Shown piece by piece: positions 24,765 through 33,577 of a DNA stretch of 36,927 nt. Each line of letters starts with the position of its first letter. Position 1 is the stretch's first letter. A program made the translations under genes and the position numbers. The notes beneath the pieces were generated by a model. That model was not told the origin of the DNA, ran no database searches, and saw nothing but the letters and a program-made list of their open reading frames with translations. Where the stretch lies: contig DRKU01000123.1 of the NCBI GenBank assembly GCA_011051615.1, positions 1 to 36,927 of the forward strand, given 5' to 3'. The stretch comes from Gammaproteobacteria bacterium. Its GTDB lineage: Bacteria > Pseudomonadota > Gammaproteobacteria > CAMYNG01.

Positions 24765-25958
24765 CTACAACGCGGTAACGAGGGATTTTATACGATTCGC
24801 CGCGGTGACGCATTCTTCCAGTGGCGCCACCAGCGCCATGCGCACATGGTTACGACCCGGGTTTCGACCGTGATTGTCACGCGAGAGGAACTGTCCCGGC
24901 AATACGGTAATGTGTTGCTCGGCGAACAGGCGCCGCGCAAAGTCACGGTCGTCCATGGGGGTGGGCGTCCACAGGTAGAAGCCTGCCTCGGGGCGCCGTA
25001 CTGGCAGCACGCCATCGAGGATCGCCAGTACGGCGGCAAACTTGTCCCGGTAGAGGTGGCGGTTCTCGCGCACGTGCTCCTCGTCCTGCCAGGCGGCTAT
25101 GCTTGCGCTCTGTAGTGGTGGTGGCATGGCGCAGCCCTGGTAGGTGCGGTAGGTGAGGAAACGCCTGAGGATGTCCGCATCGCCGGCGACGAAGCCCGAA
25201 CGCAGACCGGGCAGATTGGAACGCTTGGACAGGCTGTGGAACACCACGCAACGTCGAAAATCGGCGTGGCCCATGGCGGTGGCGGCCTGCAACAGGCCCG
25301 GCGGCGGCTGGTCTTCGTCGAAGTAGAGTTCGGAGTAACATTCATCCGCGGCGATGATGAAGTCGTGTTCCTCGGCCAGGCTGATGAGCTTCTGTAGCGC
25401 CGGCAGGTCGAGGACGGCCCCGGTGGGGTTGCCGGGACTACATATATAAAGGAGCTGGCAATCGCGCCAGGTGGCGGTATCCACCATGTCGAAGTCGGGC
25501 AGGTAACCGTTCTCGGCCGTGGTGTCGAGATAGACCGGGCGCGCGCCAGCGAGCAGCGCGGCGCCTTCATAGATCTGGTAGAAGGGGTTGGGCATCAGCA
25601 CCGCCGCATTGCGCGTGCGGTCCACCACGGCCTGGGCAAAGGCAAACAGGGCCTCGCGTGTACCGTTGACGGGAATGACATGCCGTTCGGGGTCGAGGCT
25701 GCCGGCAGGTAGCGTGAAGCGCCGGCTCAGCCAGTCGGCAATGGCCGTGCGCAGGTCCGCCTCACCACGGGTCAGGGGATACCGTGCCAGACGATGGAGA
25801 TCGCCACGCAGGGTATCGAGGACGAAGTCGGGCGCCGGATGCTGTGGTTCACCGATGGACAGGGCGATATGCGGCAGGTCCGGCGGCGTGATGCCCTGCT
25901 TGAGCGCCATGAGTTGCTCAAAGGGGTAGGGCTGCAGTCTGTCGAGATCCGGGTTCAT
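24765..25958 (-). CDS. dapC: Succinyldiaminopimelate transaminase
   Basis: The product is 397 residues. It is a class I/II PLP aminotransferase of the DapC type, which converts N-succinyl-2-amino-6-ketopimelate to succinyl-DAP with glutamate. Motifs seen: MNPDLDRLQPYPFEQL (the family's start), NPFYQIYEG, CSPGNPTGAV, AADECYSEL, and the PLP lysine in SLSKRSNLPGLRSG. The gene heads the dapC-dapD-arsC-dapE string, which together with dapA/B/F elsewhere completes mDAP synthesis. The ATG at 25958 is fixed by the family N-terminus. Confidence 0.93.
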   Translation of the reverse strand: MNPDLDRLQPYPFEQLMALKQGITPPDLPHIALSIGEPQHPAPDFVLDTLRGDLHRLARYPLTRGEADLRTAIADWLSRRFTLPAGSLDPERHVIPVNGTREALFAFAQAVVDRTRNAAVLMPNPFYQIYEGAALLAGARPVYLDTTAENGYLPDFDMVDTATWRDCQLLYICSPGNPTGAVLDLPALQKLISLAEEHDFIIAADECYSELYFDEDQPPPGLLQAATAMGHADFRRCVVFHSLSKRSNLPGLRSGFVAGDADILRRFLTYRTYQGCAMPPPLQSASIAAWQDEEHVRENRHLYRDKFAAVLAILDGVLPVRRPEAGFYLWTPTPMDDRDFARRLFAEQHITVLPGQFLSRDNHGRNPGRNHVRMALVAPLEECVTAANRIKSLVTAL

Positions 25959-26060
25959 GGTCGGGTGCTGGCCGCCTGCGCGTGACGAAGGCCGTGTAGT
26001 ATAGTGCAGGGCCTGCCGTGAACCAAACCTGCGGGCACAGAGAAACGGGAACGAAATATC

Positions 26061-26429
26061 ATGAAGATCGGAGCGGTGTTACACGTGAGTTATCTGGTGG
26101 CGGATCTGCCGCGCGCCTGTCATTTCTATGCCGATGTGCTTGGGCTGAGGCCCGATGACAGCCGTCCTGAACTGGGTTTTCCCGGTGCCTGGTTTCATCT
26201 TGGTGAACAGCAGTTGCACCTGCTGCGTCTGGACAACCCCGATCCCGTCACGGGCCGACCCACGCATGGCGGGTGGGATCGACACGTGGCCCTGGCGGTG
26301 GATTCGCTGGACGAACTGGTGGTGCGTCTCGACGCGGCGGGGATCGTTTACACCACCAGCCGCTCCGGCCGGCGCGCGCTCTTTTGCCGCGATCCGGACG
26401 GCAATACACTGGAGTTCATCGAGGAGTGA
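26061..26429 (+). CDS. VOC (glyoxalase/bleomycin resistance) superfamily protein
   Basis: The 122-residue single-domain protein has two beta-alpha-beta-beta-beta modules: VLHVSYLVADLPRACHFYAD with VLGLRPDD, then DRHVALAVDSLDELVVRLDA with FCRDPDGNTLEFIEE. Probable metal ligands are the His in VLHVS, the one in DRHVAL and the Glu of LEFIE. Such proteins include dioxygenases, glyoxalases and binders of antibiotics, and the substrate is unknown. The gene is on the plus strand while dapC and glnD on both sides are on the minus strand. It has its own start context (a TATAGT at 26000 and a purine-rich leader). Confidence 0.85.
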   Translation: MKIGAVLHVSYLVADLPRACHFYADVLGLRPDDSRPELGFPGAWFHLGEQQLHLLRLDNPDPVTGRPTHGGWDRHVALAVDSLDELVVRLDAAGIVYTTSRSGRRALFCRDPDGNTLEFIEE

Positions 26430-26488
26430 ACCCGCGCCCGGCTTCCGCCATCAGGGCGCTAACCGGAAGGGGCGGAGCCTCGCTGGTG

Positions 26489-29152
26489 TTATTCGCTGCT
26501 GTCCTTTTTATCCAGCATTGCCACGATACGCTCGCGTAGCTGTGCCTGCTGTTCCTCACCCAGTGGTTTGCCCTCCTGCGTGGTGAGGAAAAAGAAATCT
26601 CGTGCACGTTCTCCGTAGGTGGCGATCTTGGCGTTGACCACGCGTACCTTCGCCTGTGCCAGCGCGTAACCGATGCGTGACAACAGGCCGGGACGATCAT
26701 AAGTGTTGACTTCCATTACCGTGCGCGGCTGCGTGGTATCGGCGGTGAAGTGGACCTCGGTGGGAAAGCGGAAATGTTTGCTCTGGCGCGAGAGCGGGGC
26801 GGTTTCACGGGGTGGTGACAGCGTGGTTTGCGTACAGGCATGCTGAAGACGCTCGCGGATCTCCTGGGCGCGGCGTGGATCGCTTACGGTTTCCCCGTTG
26901 GCTTCCAGCACCAGGAAGGTATCCACCACGGCGCCGGCATCGGTATCGATGATACGTGCCTCGACGACATTGAGTCCCAGTTGATCGAGGGTCTGGGTCA
27001 GTGCGGCGAACAGATCGGGGCGGTCCCTGCAGATGATGGCAATATCGGTGGCGCCACGGCGGTTGTTGTCATCGAGCAGCACCAGCGCCTCGTCCAGAGA
27101 ACCATGGCGTAGCAGGGCACGCGTGTGCCAGGCGACCTCCGTCGGAGAACAGCGCTGGAAATACTGATCACCGAGCTTTTCCCACAACGCGTCGATGGCC
27201 GATGTGGGCGTGTCGTCATCGACCAGCTGTGCACGGGCCTCGCTGCGCGTGCGTGCGATGTAGTCGGCCAGTATCTCGGGGTTTTCCACGCCGCGGCGCA
27301 GGGCCTGGCGGGTCTCGAAATAGAGTTCGCGCAGCAGGCTGTCCTTCCAGTTGTTCCACAGGCTCGGGTTGGTACTGCGAATGTCGGCCACCGTCAGCAG
27401 GTAGAGATAGTCGAGGCGCGATTTTTCGCCGACCTTCTGTGCGAAGGCATTGACCACGGCAGGGTCGGTGATGTCCTGGCGCTGAGCAGTGTGTGACATG
27501 AGCAGGTGGTTACGCACCAGCCAGGCCACCATGCGGCTGTCGTATTCACTGAGCATATGGTGACGACAGAAGGCCAGTGCATCCTCGGCACCCAGTTCGG
27601 AGTGATCGCCGCCACGCCCCTTGGCGATATCATGGAACAGTCCCGCCAGCACCAGCAGTTCCTGCTTGGGAACCTGGGAGATGATCTCACTACACAGGGG
27701 AAACTCGTGGCTGAACTCGGGAACCGTGAAGCGTCGCAGGTTACGCACCACGAACATGGTATGTTCGTCCACGGTGTAGACATGAAACAGATCGTGCTGC
27801 ATCTGGCCGACGATATTGTCGAATACCGGCAGGTAGGCGGCGAGCACGCCGTAGCGGTTCATGCGCCGCAGCTCATGTGTGACGCCGTGAGTCTGGCGGA
27901 TCAGTTCCATGAACAGGCTGCGGCAGGCGAGGTCGTTGCGGAACTCGTCGTTGATCAGGTAGCGGTGCGCGCGAATGAGGCGGATGGTATTGGCGCGCAC
28001 ACCTTTGAGCTCCGGGTGCTGCGCCATGAGCAGGAACACTTCCAGCAGGGCGAAGGGGTGGTGGACGAATACCTTCGGGTAGCGCGCCTCGAGAAAGCCT
28101 TTGCGTGACTGGAAACGGGCATTGATGGCTACTGCCTCACCGGCTTCCTCTGCATACAGTAGCTCTTCCTGAAAAAGCTGTAGCAGCATTTCGGTGACGC
28201 GGCTCAGCTCCATCACCGTACGGTAGTACTGCTTCATGTACTGTTCCACTGCCAGGCGGCGTGGCGTGTCGCGGTAACCGAAGTGTTTTGCCAGGGCACG
28301 CTGGTAGTCGAACAGCAGGCGATCTTCACGGCGCCCGGCGAAGATATGCAGGCCGAAGCGTGCCTGCCACAACAGGGCCTGGCCTTCCACCAGGGTCTGG
28401 TATTCGTCTTCGTTCAGGAACCCACGCGTCACCAGTTCGGCAAGAGTGTCGACACCGTAGTGGCGTTTGAGTACCCAGGCGACGATGTGAATGTCACGCA
28501 GGCCACCGGGGCCTTCCTTGACATTGGGTTCGAGATTGTAGGCGGTGTCGTTATAGCGCTTGTAACGTTGTTGCTGTTCTTCGAACTTGGCGCGAAAGAA
28601 TTCGCGGCTTGGCCAGATGTAATCCGGTCCGCAGCGGCGTTGTTGTTCAGCGAACAGGTCTTCCGGTCCCGCCAGGTGACGTGCCTCCTGCAGGCTGGTG
28701 ACGACCGTAATGTCCTTTTCCGCCTCGCGCACGCACTCCTCGATGGTACGCACGCTGCTACCCGGTTCGAGCCCGATATCCCACAGGAAAGTCAGAAAGG
28801 CGCTGATGGTCTCGCCGTGGGGCTCCGGATTGTCGCGTGCCAGGATGAGGATGTCGATGTCCGAGGCCGGGTGGAGTTCGCCACGTCCGTAGCCGCCCAC
28901 CGCCACCAGTGTCAGGTCGCAGGTATCGTCGGAAAAGAACAGTCGCCAGGCGCGGCGCAGGAGTTCGTCGGTGAAGGCCGCCCGCAGGGGGACCAGCTCG
29001 GTGGCACTGCGGCCCTCCAGCCAGCGTTCCCTGATGAGTTCACGCGCGTGTTGCAGTGCCGTGCGGAAGACGCTGATGGGCTGATCGCTGGCTGCCAGTT
29101 GCGCGTCGAAGGCGTCGGCATCGAACAGCTGCTTGTCCGGCGTGGGCAGCAC
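26489..29152 (-). CDS. glnD: Bifunctional PII uridylyltransferase/uridylyl-removing enzyme
   Basis: The product is 887 residues. GlnD uridylylates PII (GlnB/GlnK) when nitrogen is scarce and removes UMP when glutamine is high. The nucleotidyltransferase domain has VGGYGRGELHPASDIDILIL (G86-G91, D98 and D100). A central helical region precedes the HD domain (LFHDIAKGRGGDHSELG). Two C-terminal ACT domains sense glutamine (IICRDRPDLFAALTQTLDQL and TYDRPGLLSRIGYALAQA). The start is GTG 29152, directly after the map stop (TGAGTG), so translation is coupled. The length is normal. Confidence 0.96.
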   Translation of the reverse strand: MLPTPDKQLFDADAFDAQLAASDQPISVFRTALQHARELIRERWLEGRSATELVPLRAAFTDELLRRAWRLFFSDDTCDLTLVAVGGYGRGELHPASDIDILILARDNPEPHGETISAFLTFLWDIGLEPGSSVRTIEECVREAEKDITVVTSLQEARHLAGPEDLFAEQQRRCGPDYIWPSREFFRAKFEEQQQRYKRYNDTAYNLEPNVKEGPGGLRDIHIVAWVLKRHYGVDTLAELVTRGFLNEDEYQTLVEGQALLWQARFGLHIFAGRREDRLLFDYQRALAKHFGYRDTPRRLAVEQYMKQYYRTVMELSRVTEMLLQLFQEELLYAEEAGEAVAINARFQSRKGFLEARYPKVFVHHPFALLEVFLLMAQHPELKGVRANTIRLIRAHRYLINDEFRNDLACRSLFMELIRQTHGVTHELRRMNRYGVLAAYLPVFDNIVGQMQHDLFHVYTVDEHTMFVVRNLRRFTVPEFSHEFPLCSEIISQVPKQELLVLAGLFHDIAKGRGGDHSELGAEDALAFCRHHMLSEYDSRMVAWLVRNHLLMSHTAQRQDITDPAVVNAFAQKVGEKSRLDYLYLLTVADIRSTNPSLWNNWKDSLLRELYFETRQALRRGVENPEILADYIARTRSEARAQLVDDDTPTSAIDALWEKLGDQYFQRCSPTEVAWHTRALLRHGSLDEALVLLDDNNRRGATDIAIICRDRPDLFAALTQTLDQLGLNVVEARIIDTDAGAVVDTFLVLEANGETVSDPRRAQEIRERLQHACTQTTLSPPRETAPLSRQSKHFRFPTEVHFTADTTQPRTVMEVNTYDRPGLLSRIGYALAQAKVRVVNAKIATYGERARDFFFLTTQEGKPLGEEQQAQLRERIVAMLDKKDSSE

Positions 29153-29920
29153 TCAGAAATCTTCTTCGCTGCGCCGGGTGAGCACCTCGTGGCCACTTTC
29201 GGTGACGAGAATGGTGTGCTCCCATTGCGCTGAGAGGGAACGGTCCTTCGTGATCACCGTCCACTCATCGTTGAGCAGCTTCACGTGGCGCTTACCGGCG
29301 TTGATCATGGGTTCGATGGTGAAGGTCATGCCCGGCTCCAGCACCATGCCGGTACCCGCCTGTCCGTAATGCAGTACCTGGGGTTCTTCGTGAAACTGTT
29401 TGCCGATGCCGTGGCCGCAGTATTCACGCACCACGCTGTAGTGGTGTTTTTCGGCGTGTTGCTGGATGGCGTGGCCAATATCGCCCAGCGTTGCACCAGG
29501 TTTCACCAGCTCGATGCCGATCTTGAGGCACTCGTAGCTGATGCGGCACAGACGCTCAGCCTTGATCGAGGTCTCGCCGATGCAGAACATCTTGCTGGTA
29601 TCGCCGTGATAGCCGTCCTTGATCACGGTAATGTCGATATTGAGAATGTCACCTTTCTTGAGCTTTTTTTCGCCCGGGATGCCGTGACATACCACCTGGT
29701 TGAGCGAGGTACAGATGGATTTGGGGAAACCGTGGTAGTTGAGCGGGGCGGGGATGGCCTGTTGCTCGTTGACGATGTAGTCGTGGCAGATGCGGTCCAG
29801 CTCGTCGGTGGTGATGCCGGCCTGTACATAGGGCTCGATCATCTCCAGCACCTCGGCGGCGAGGCGGCCGGCGACACGCATTTTCTCGATTTCGTCTGCT
29901 GTCTTGATGTGTATGCCCAT
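29153..29920 (-). CDS. map: Type I methionine aminopeptidase
   Basis: The 255-residue enzyme removes the initiator Met from nascent chains. The metal ligands of the pita-bread fold are visible: NIDITVIKDGYHGDTSKMF (two Asp), GHGIGKQFHEEP (His), MTFTIEPMI (Glu) and a final Glu in QWEHTILVT. The fold also carries an upstream His near YHGFPKSIC. The gene is the first of the map-glnD pair and diverges from rpsB, with a 252-base intergenic region containing a GC-rich hairpin in its own leader. A GGAAG sequence precedes the ATG. Confidence 0.97.
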   Translation of the reverse strand: MGIHIKTADEIEKMRVAGRLAAEVLEMIEPYVQAGITTDELDRICHDYIVNEQQAIPAPLNYHGFPKSICTSLNQVVCHGIPGEKKLKKGDILNIDITVIKDGYHGDTSKMFCIGETSIKAERLCRISYECLKIGIELVKPGATLGDIGHAIQQHAEKHHYSVVREYCGHGIGKQFHEEPQVLHYGQAGTGMVLEPGMTFTIEPMINAGKRHVKLLNDEWTVITKDRSLSAQWEHTILVTESGHEVLTRRSEEDF

Positions 29921-29950
29921 GCTGCTTCCGGTGGGTCCAGAAAATTGAAA

Positions 29951-29970
29951 CGGGGCCCAAAATGGCCCCG
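29951..29970 (-). terminator. GC-rich hairpin followed by T-rich bases in the map leader
   Basis: CGGGGCC and GGCCCCG pair perfectly over seven bases around a six-base loop. On the minus strand the hairpin is followed by TTTCAATTTT and lies 30 bases upstream of the map start. The shape fits a weak intrinsic terminator or attenuator for transcripts entering map. It could equally be a simple leader hairpin. Confidence 0.35.
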
Positions 29971-29994
29971 TCCCTCGAATTATGCGGCGGCGGA

Positions 29995-30023
29995 TTGTTG
30001 TCCGCAGGGCTTTATGGTATAAA
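29995..30023 (+). promoter_or_regulatory. rpsB promoter with GC-rich discriminator
   Basis: A -35-like TTGTTG (29995-30000) is separated by exactly 17 bases from a TATAAA -10 box (30018-30023). GCGCGCGCG follows at once. GC-rich discriminators between the -10 box and the start mark promoters repressed by ppGpp/DksA, as expected for a ribosomal protein operon. The transcript would have a leader of about 140 bases before rpsB. Confidence 0.6.
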
Positions 30024-30051
30024 GCGCGCGCGTATTTCGCAAATTTAACTG

Positions 30052-30143
30052 TCCGGAAACTTTACAGATTTTCCGGATTAATCCGCACACACGTCGACAC
30101 GTACGCCCGGGTGCCCCCTGTGGGTCGGTGTACGGGACGTGTG
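30052..30143 (+). promoter_or_regulatory. Structured rpsB leader, probable S2 autoregulatory region
   Basis: Two perfect hairpins are seen. TCCGGAAA (30052-30059) pairs with TTTCCGGA (30070-30077). CACACGTC (30088-30095) pairs with GACGTGTG (30136-30143); inside the latter, ACAC (30097-30100) can pair with GTGT (30128-30131). The second structure ends about 29 bases before the rpsB start. In E. coli, S2 represses rpsB-tsf through its 5' leader. The same role here is inferred from position and structure. Confidence 0.5.
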
Positions 30144-30172
30144 GAGGCCAAACCCGGATCAGGAGACTATCC

Positions 30173-31123
30173 ATGACTGACGTAAGCATGCGCCAGATGC
30201 TTGAGGCTGGCGTGCACTTTGGACACCAGACCCGCTTCTGGAACCCCAAAATGGCCCCGTTCATCTTCGGGGATCGCAATAAAATCCACATTATTAATCT
30301 GGAAAAGAGCCTGCCGCTGTACCGCGATGCGCTCAACTTCCTCAGCAGCCTGGCATCGAAGCGTGGCACCATCCTGTTCGTCGGCACCAAGCGTGCTGCC
30401 CAGGATGTGGTCGCCGAAGAGGCCCAGCGTTGCGAGATGCCCTTCGTCAACCATCGCTGGCTGGGGGGCATGCTGACCAACTTCAAGACCGTGCGTCAGT
30501 CCATCAAGCGCCTCAAGGAACTGGAGACCATGGCCGAGGACGGCACCTTCGAGCGTCTGAGCAAGAAGGAGGCCCTCAACCTGAGCCGCGAAATGGCCAA
30601 GCTGGAACGCAGCCTGGGTGGTATCAAGAACATGGACGGCCTGCCCGATGCCCTGTTCGTCATTGACGTCGGGCACGAGAAGATCGCCGTGGCCGAGGCC
30701 CGCAAGCTGGGGATCCCGGTGGTTGGCGTGGTAGACACCAATAACGACCCGGCCGGCGTAGACTACGTCATCCCGGGCAATGATGACGCCATTCGCGCCA
30801 TCAGCCTCTATGCCCGCGGTGTGGCGGATGCCATTCTCGAGGGCCGTGCCACGGTTGCCCACCTGCAGGGTTCGGGCGACGACTTCGTCGAAGTGGACGA
30901 GGGTGACGAGGCCGGTGCGAAGAAGACGGCGAAGAAGAAGACCACCCGCAAGAAGGTTGCCACCAAGAAGACGGCGACCAAAAAGACGGCGAGCAAGAAA
31001 AAGGCCGCCGGCTCTGAGACGGACAAGGTCGAGGCTGCCGCCGAGGAAACTTCCGCTGAAGCGCCCACCGAGGCCGCTGCCGGCGGTGATGAGGCCGCCA
31101 GCCCCGAAGCTGCCGCCGAGTAG
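30173..31123 (+). CDS. rpsB: Small ribosomal subunit protein uS2 with a Lys/Ala-rich C-terminal tail
   Basis: The product is 316 residues from ATG 30173, with a strong AGGAGA site. The first 241 residues are a normal S2: [40 protein letters not shown], then [20 protein letters not shown]. About 75 further residues (242-316) are not part of classical S2. They comprise a KKTA-type basic stretch resembling histone-H1-like proteins, then an acidic Glu/Ala tail. S2 binds late on the 30S subunit near S1. The tail might contact rRNA or S1, or be dispensable. The gene heads the rpsB-tsf-pyrH-frr operon. Confidence 0.97.
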   Translation: MTDVSMRQMLEAGVHFGHQTRFWNPKMAPFIFGDRNKIHIINLEKSLPLYRDALNFLSSLASKRGTILFVGTKRAAQDVVAEEAQRCEMPFVNHRWLGGMLTNFKTVRQSIKRLKELETMAEDGTFERLSKKEALNLSREMAKLERSLGGIKNMDGLPDALFVIDVGHEKIAVAEARKLGIPVVGVVDTNNDPAGVDYVIPGNDDAIRAISLYARGVADAILEGRATVAHLQGSGDDFVEVDEGDEAGAKKTAKKKTTRKKVATKKTATKKTASKKKAAGSETDKVEAAAEETSAEAPTEAAAGGDEAASPEAAAE

Positions 31124-31140
31124 GCGCCCCCGCTGGATGT

Positions 31141-31205
31141 CCCCTGTCGCTGGCAGGGGAGATCCGGGCTGACTGGATAAGGGGGCAGACCTCCCCCCCC
31201 TTTTT
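31141..31205 (+). terminator. Hairpins with poly-T between rpsB and tsf
   Basis: CCCCTG (31141-31146) pairs with CAGGGG (31154-31159). Further on, GGGGG (31181-31185) faces a run of eight C (31193-31200), followed by TTTTT (31201-31205). The second structure has the form of an intrinsic terminator. Since tsf follows in the same direction, it is probably a partial terminator that sets the S2 to EF-Ts ratio. Confidence 0.65.
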
Positions 31206-31277
31206 CTCACCTTGAACCCGCCCGGCGCGAGTCGGGTGAAGACGAGATCAAACCTTCACGATACAGAGGATACGACG

Positions 31278-32153
31278 ATGGCAATTACTGCCTCCATGGT
31301 GAAAGAATTACGCGAACGTACCGGTGCCGGCATGATGGAATGCAAGAAGGCGCTGGTCGAAACCGATGGCGACATGGAAGCCGCGGTCGAAGCCCTGCGC
31401 AAGTCGGGCCAGGCCAAGGCCGACAAGAAGTCGGGTCGTACCGCCGCCGAGGGTGTCATCATCCAGAAGACCTCGGAAGACGGTAATACCGCCGTGCTGG
31501 TGGAGATCAACTGTGAAACCGACTTCGTCGCCAAGGATGAAAACTTCCTCAAGTTCGCCAATGGCGTGGCCGAGCGTGTACTGAGCGATCGCCCCGCTTC
31601 CGTCGAGGCCTTGATGGAGATGCCCATCGAGGGTAACGGCAGCATCGAGGAAGCCCGCAAGGCGCTGATCGCCAAGATCGGCGAGAACATCGGCGTGCGT
31701 CGTTTCGAGATCGTCGATAACGCGGGCCCGATGGGTATCTACCTGCACGGCACCCGCATCGGCGTGGTCATCGCCCTTGAGGGTGGTGACGAGGCACTGG
31801 CGCGCGACATCGCCATGCACGTGGCGGCCAGTCGCCCGGTATGCGTTACTGCCGACGAAGTGCCGGCCGAGCTGCTGGAGAAGGAAAAGGCCATCTTTAC
31901 CGCCCAGGCACAGGAAAGCGGCAAGCCGCCCGAGATCATCGAGAAAATGATCGGTGGTCGCATCAACAAGTTCCTCAAGGAAATCACCCTGCTGGGCCAG
32001 CCCTTCGTCAAGGATCCCGACCAGACGGTGGAAAAGCTGCTCAAGGCTGCCGGTGCCAGCGTTACGAAGATGGTACGCCTCGAAGTGGGTGAAGGCATCG
32101 AGAAGAAGCAGGAAAACTTCGCCGACGAAGTCATGGCCCAGATGAAGGGATAA
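31278..32153 (+). CDS. tsf: Elongation factor Ts
   Basis: The product is 291 residues from ATG 31278 with AGAGGA upstream. EF-Ts exchanges GDP for GTP on EF-Tu. The N-terminal UBA-like domain ([20 protein letters not shown]) and the EF-Tu-contact TDF motif ([10 protein letters not shown]) are present, as are the coiled-coil subdomain and the conserved [19 protein letters not shown] and [20 protein letters not shown] blocks. It follows rpsB after a 154-base gap holding a partial terminator, the usual rpsB-tsf arrangement. Confidence 0.97.
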   Translation: MAITASMVKELRERTGAGMMECKKALVETDGDMEAAVEALRKSGQAKADKKSGRTAAEGVIIQKTSEDGNTAVLVEINCETDFVAKDENFLKFANGVAERVLSDRPASVEALMEMPIEGNGSIEEARKALIAKIGENIGVRRFEIVDNAGPMGIYLHGTRIGVVIALEGGDEALARDIAMHVAASRPVCVTADEVPAELLEKEKAIFTAQAQESGKPPEIIEKMIGGRINKFLKEITLLGQPFVKDPDQTVEKLLKAAGASVTKMVRLEVGEGIEKKQENFADEVMAQMKG

Positions 32154-32200
32154 GGGTCGAGCCATAGCAGAAATATAAACGGGAATCCGGGGAGCAGTCG

Positions 32201-32914
32201 GTGCCAGGTCTCAAACGCATATTGCTGAAATTGAGTGGCGAAGCCCTCATGGGCACGCAGGACTTTGGCATCCATCCCGATATCCTGCAGCGCACGGCGG
32301 CGGAAGTGCGTGAAGTCGTTGCTGCCGGCGTGCAGGTCGGCCTGGTCATCGGCGGTGGCAATATCTTTCGTGGCGTGAGCCTGTCGGCGAAGGGCATGAA
32401 CCGCACCGGCGCCGACCACATGGGCATGCTGGCAACGGTGATCAACTCGCTGGCCATGCAGGATGCCCTTGAGGCGGTCGGTCAGCCGACGCGCGTGCTC
32501 TCGGCCCTGTCCATCGCCCAGGTCTGCGAAGACTATTCACGCCGCCGCGCCATCGAGCATCTCGAAGCGGGGCGCGTGGTGATCTTCGCTGCCGGCACCG
32601 GCAATCCCTATTTCACCACCGACTCGGCAGCGACGCTGCGCGGTATTGAGATCGACGCCGACGTGGTCATCAAGGGTACCAAGGTCGATGGTGTCTACAG
32701 CGCCGATCCAGTCAAGGATCCATCGGCGGTGAAATACGATCGCCTCAGCTACGATGAAGTGATCGAGCGCAAGCTCGGTGTCATGGATACCACCGCCATT
32801 GTCCTGTGTCGTGACAACCAGATGCCCATCCGCGTGTTCAACATGAACCGGGAAGGAGCCCTGCTCGATCTAGTACGCGGTGGTGACGAGGGAACTCTGG
32901 TTCAAGGGGAGTAA
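32201..32914 (+). CDS. pyrH: UMP kinase
   Basis: The product is 237 residues from GTG 32201, with GGGGAG seven bases before it. The hexameric amino-acid-kinase-fold enzyme phosphorylates UMP to UDP with ATP. Motifs are [63 protein letters not shown] and [13 protein letters not shown]. It lies between tsf and frr as in most proteobacteria. A TATAAA at about 32174 could be part of a secondary promoter, but there is no clear -35 box. Confidence 0.97.
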   Translation: MPGLKRILLKLSGEALMGTQDFGIHPDILQRTAAEVREVVAAGVQVGLVIGGGNIFRGVSLSAKGMNRTGADHMGMLATVINSLAMQDALEAVGQPTRVLSALSIAQVCEDYSRRRAIEHLEAGRVVIFAAGTGNPYFTTDSAATLRGIEIDADVVIKGTKVDGVYSADPVKDPSAVKYDRLSYDEVIERKLGVMDTTAIVLCRDNQMPIRVFNMNREGALLDLVRGGDEGTLVQGE

Positions 32915-32919
32915 TTCGC

Positions 32920-33477
32920 ATGATAGAAGAACTGAAAAAAGATGCGGAGACCCGCATGGGCAAGAGCATCGAAAATCTGCGTACCGATCTCAGCAAGCTG
33001 CGTACCGGTCGCGCCCATACCAGTTTGCTGGATCACATTACGGTGGACTATTATGGTTCGACCGTGCCACTCAACCAGGTGGCCAACATCAATGTCTCCG
33101 ATCCGCGCACACTGACGGTCACGCCATGGGAAAAACCCATGGTGCAGGCGATCGAAAAAGCCATCATGAACTCCGATCTCGGTCTCAATCCTTCTACCGC
33201 CGGTGAGGTGATCCGCGTTCCACTGCCCATGCTCACCGAAGAGCGTCGCAAGGACATGATCCGTATCGTTCGCCAGGAGGGTGAGAACTGTCGCGTGGCG
33301 ATTCGCAATATCCGTCGTGACGTCAACAGCGATCTCAAGGCACTGCTCAAGGAAAAGGAGATCACCGAGGACGAGGAGCGCAAGGCCGAGGAGGCGGTAC
33401 AGAAAATTACCGACAAGTATATTGCCGAAGTGGACAAGCTGCTTGCCGAGAAAGAAAAGGACCTGATGGAAATCTGA
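32920..33477 (+). CDS. frr: Ribosome recycling factor
   Basis: The 185-residue, two-domain protein splits post-termination ribosomes together with EF-G. The conserved start [19 protein letters not shown] is seen, as are [20 protein letters not shown] and the N-terminal part of domain II. Further blocks include [38 protein letters not shown] and [15 protein letters not shown]. The gene begins 5 bases after pyrH, so the two are cotranscribed and perhaps coupled. Confidence 0.97.
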   Translation: MIEELKKDAETRMGKSIENLRTDLSKLRTGRAHTSLLDHITVDYYGSTVPLNQVANINVSDPRTLTVTPWEKPMVQAIEKAIMNSDLGLNPSTAGEVIRVPLPMLTEERRKDMIRIVRQEGENCRVAIRNIRRDVNSDLKALLKEKEITEDEERKAEEAVQKITDKYIAEVDKLLAEKEKDLMEI

Positions 33478-33577
33478 AACATTTTGCCGGGCTCCCTGTG
33501 GCTGTCGCCAATGGTCCCGGCTATCGCGCACCGCGCGGCAACTACTGAACGCTGACAGGTTCCGGAAGAAACTTACT

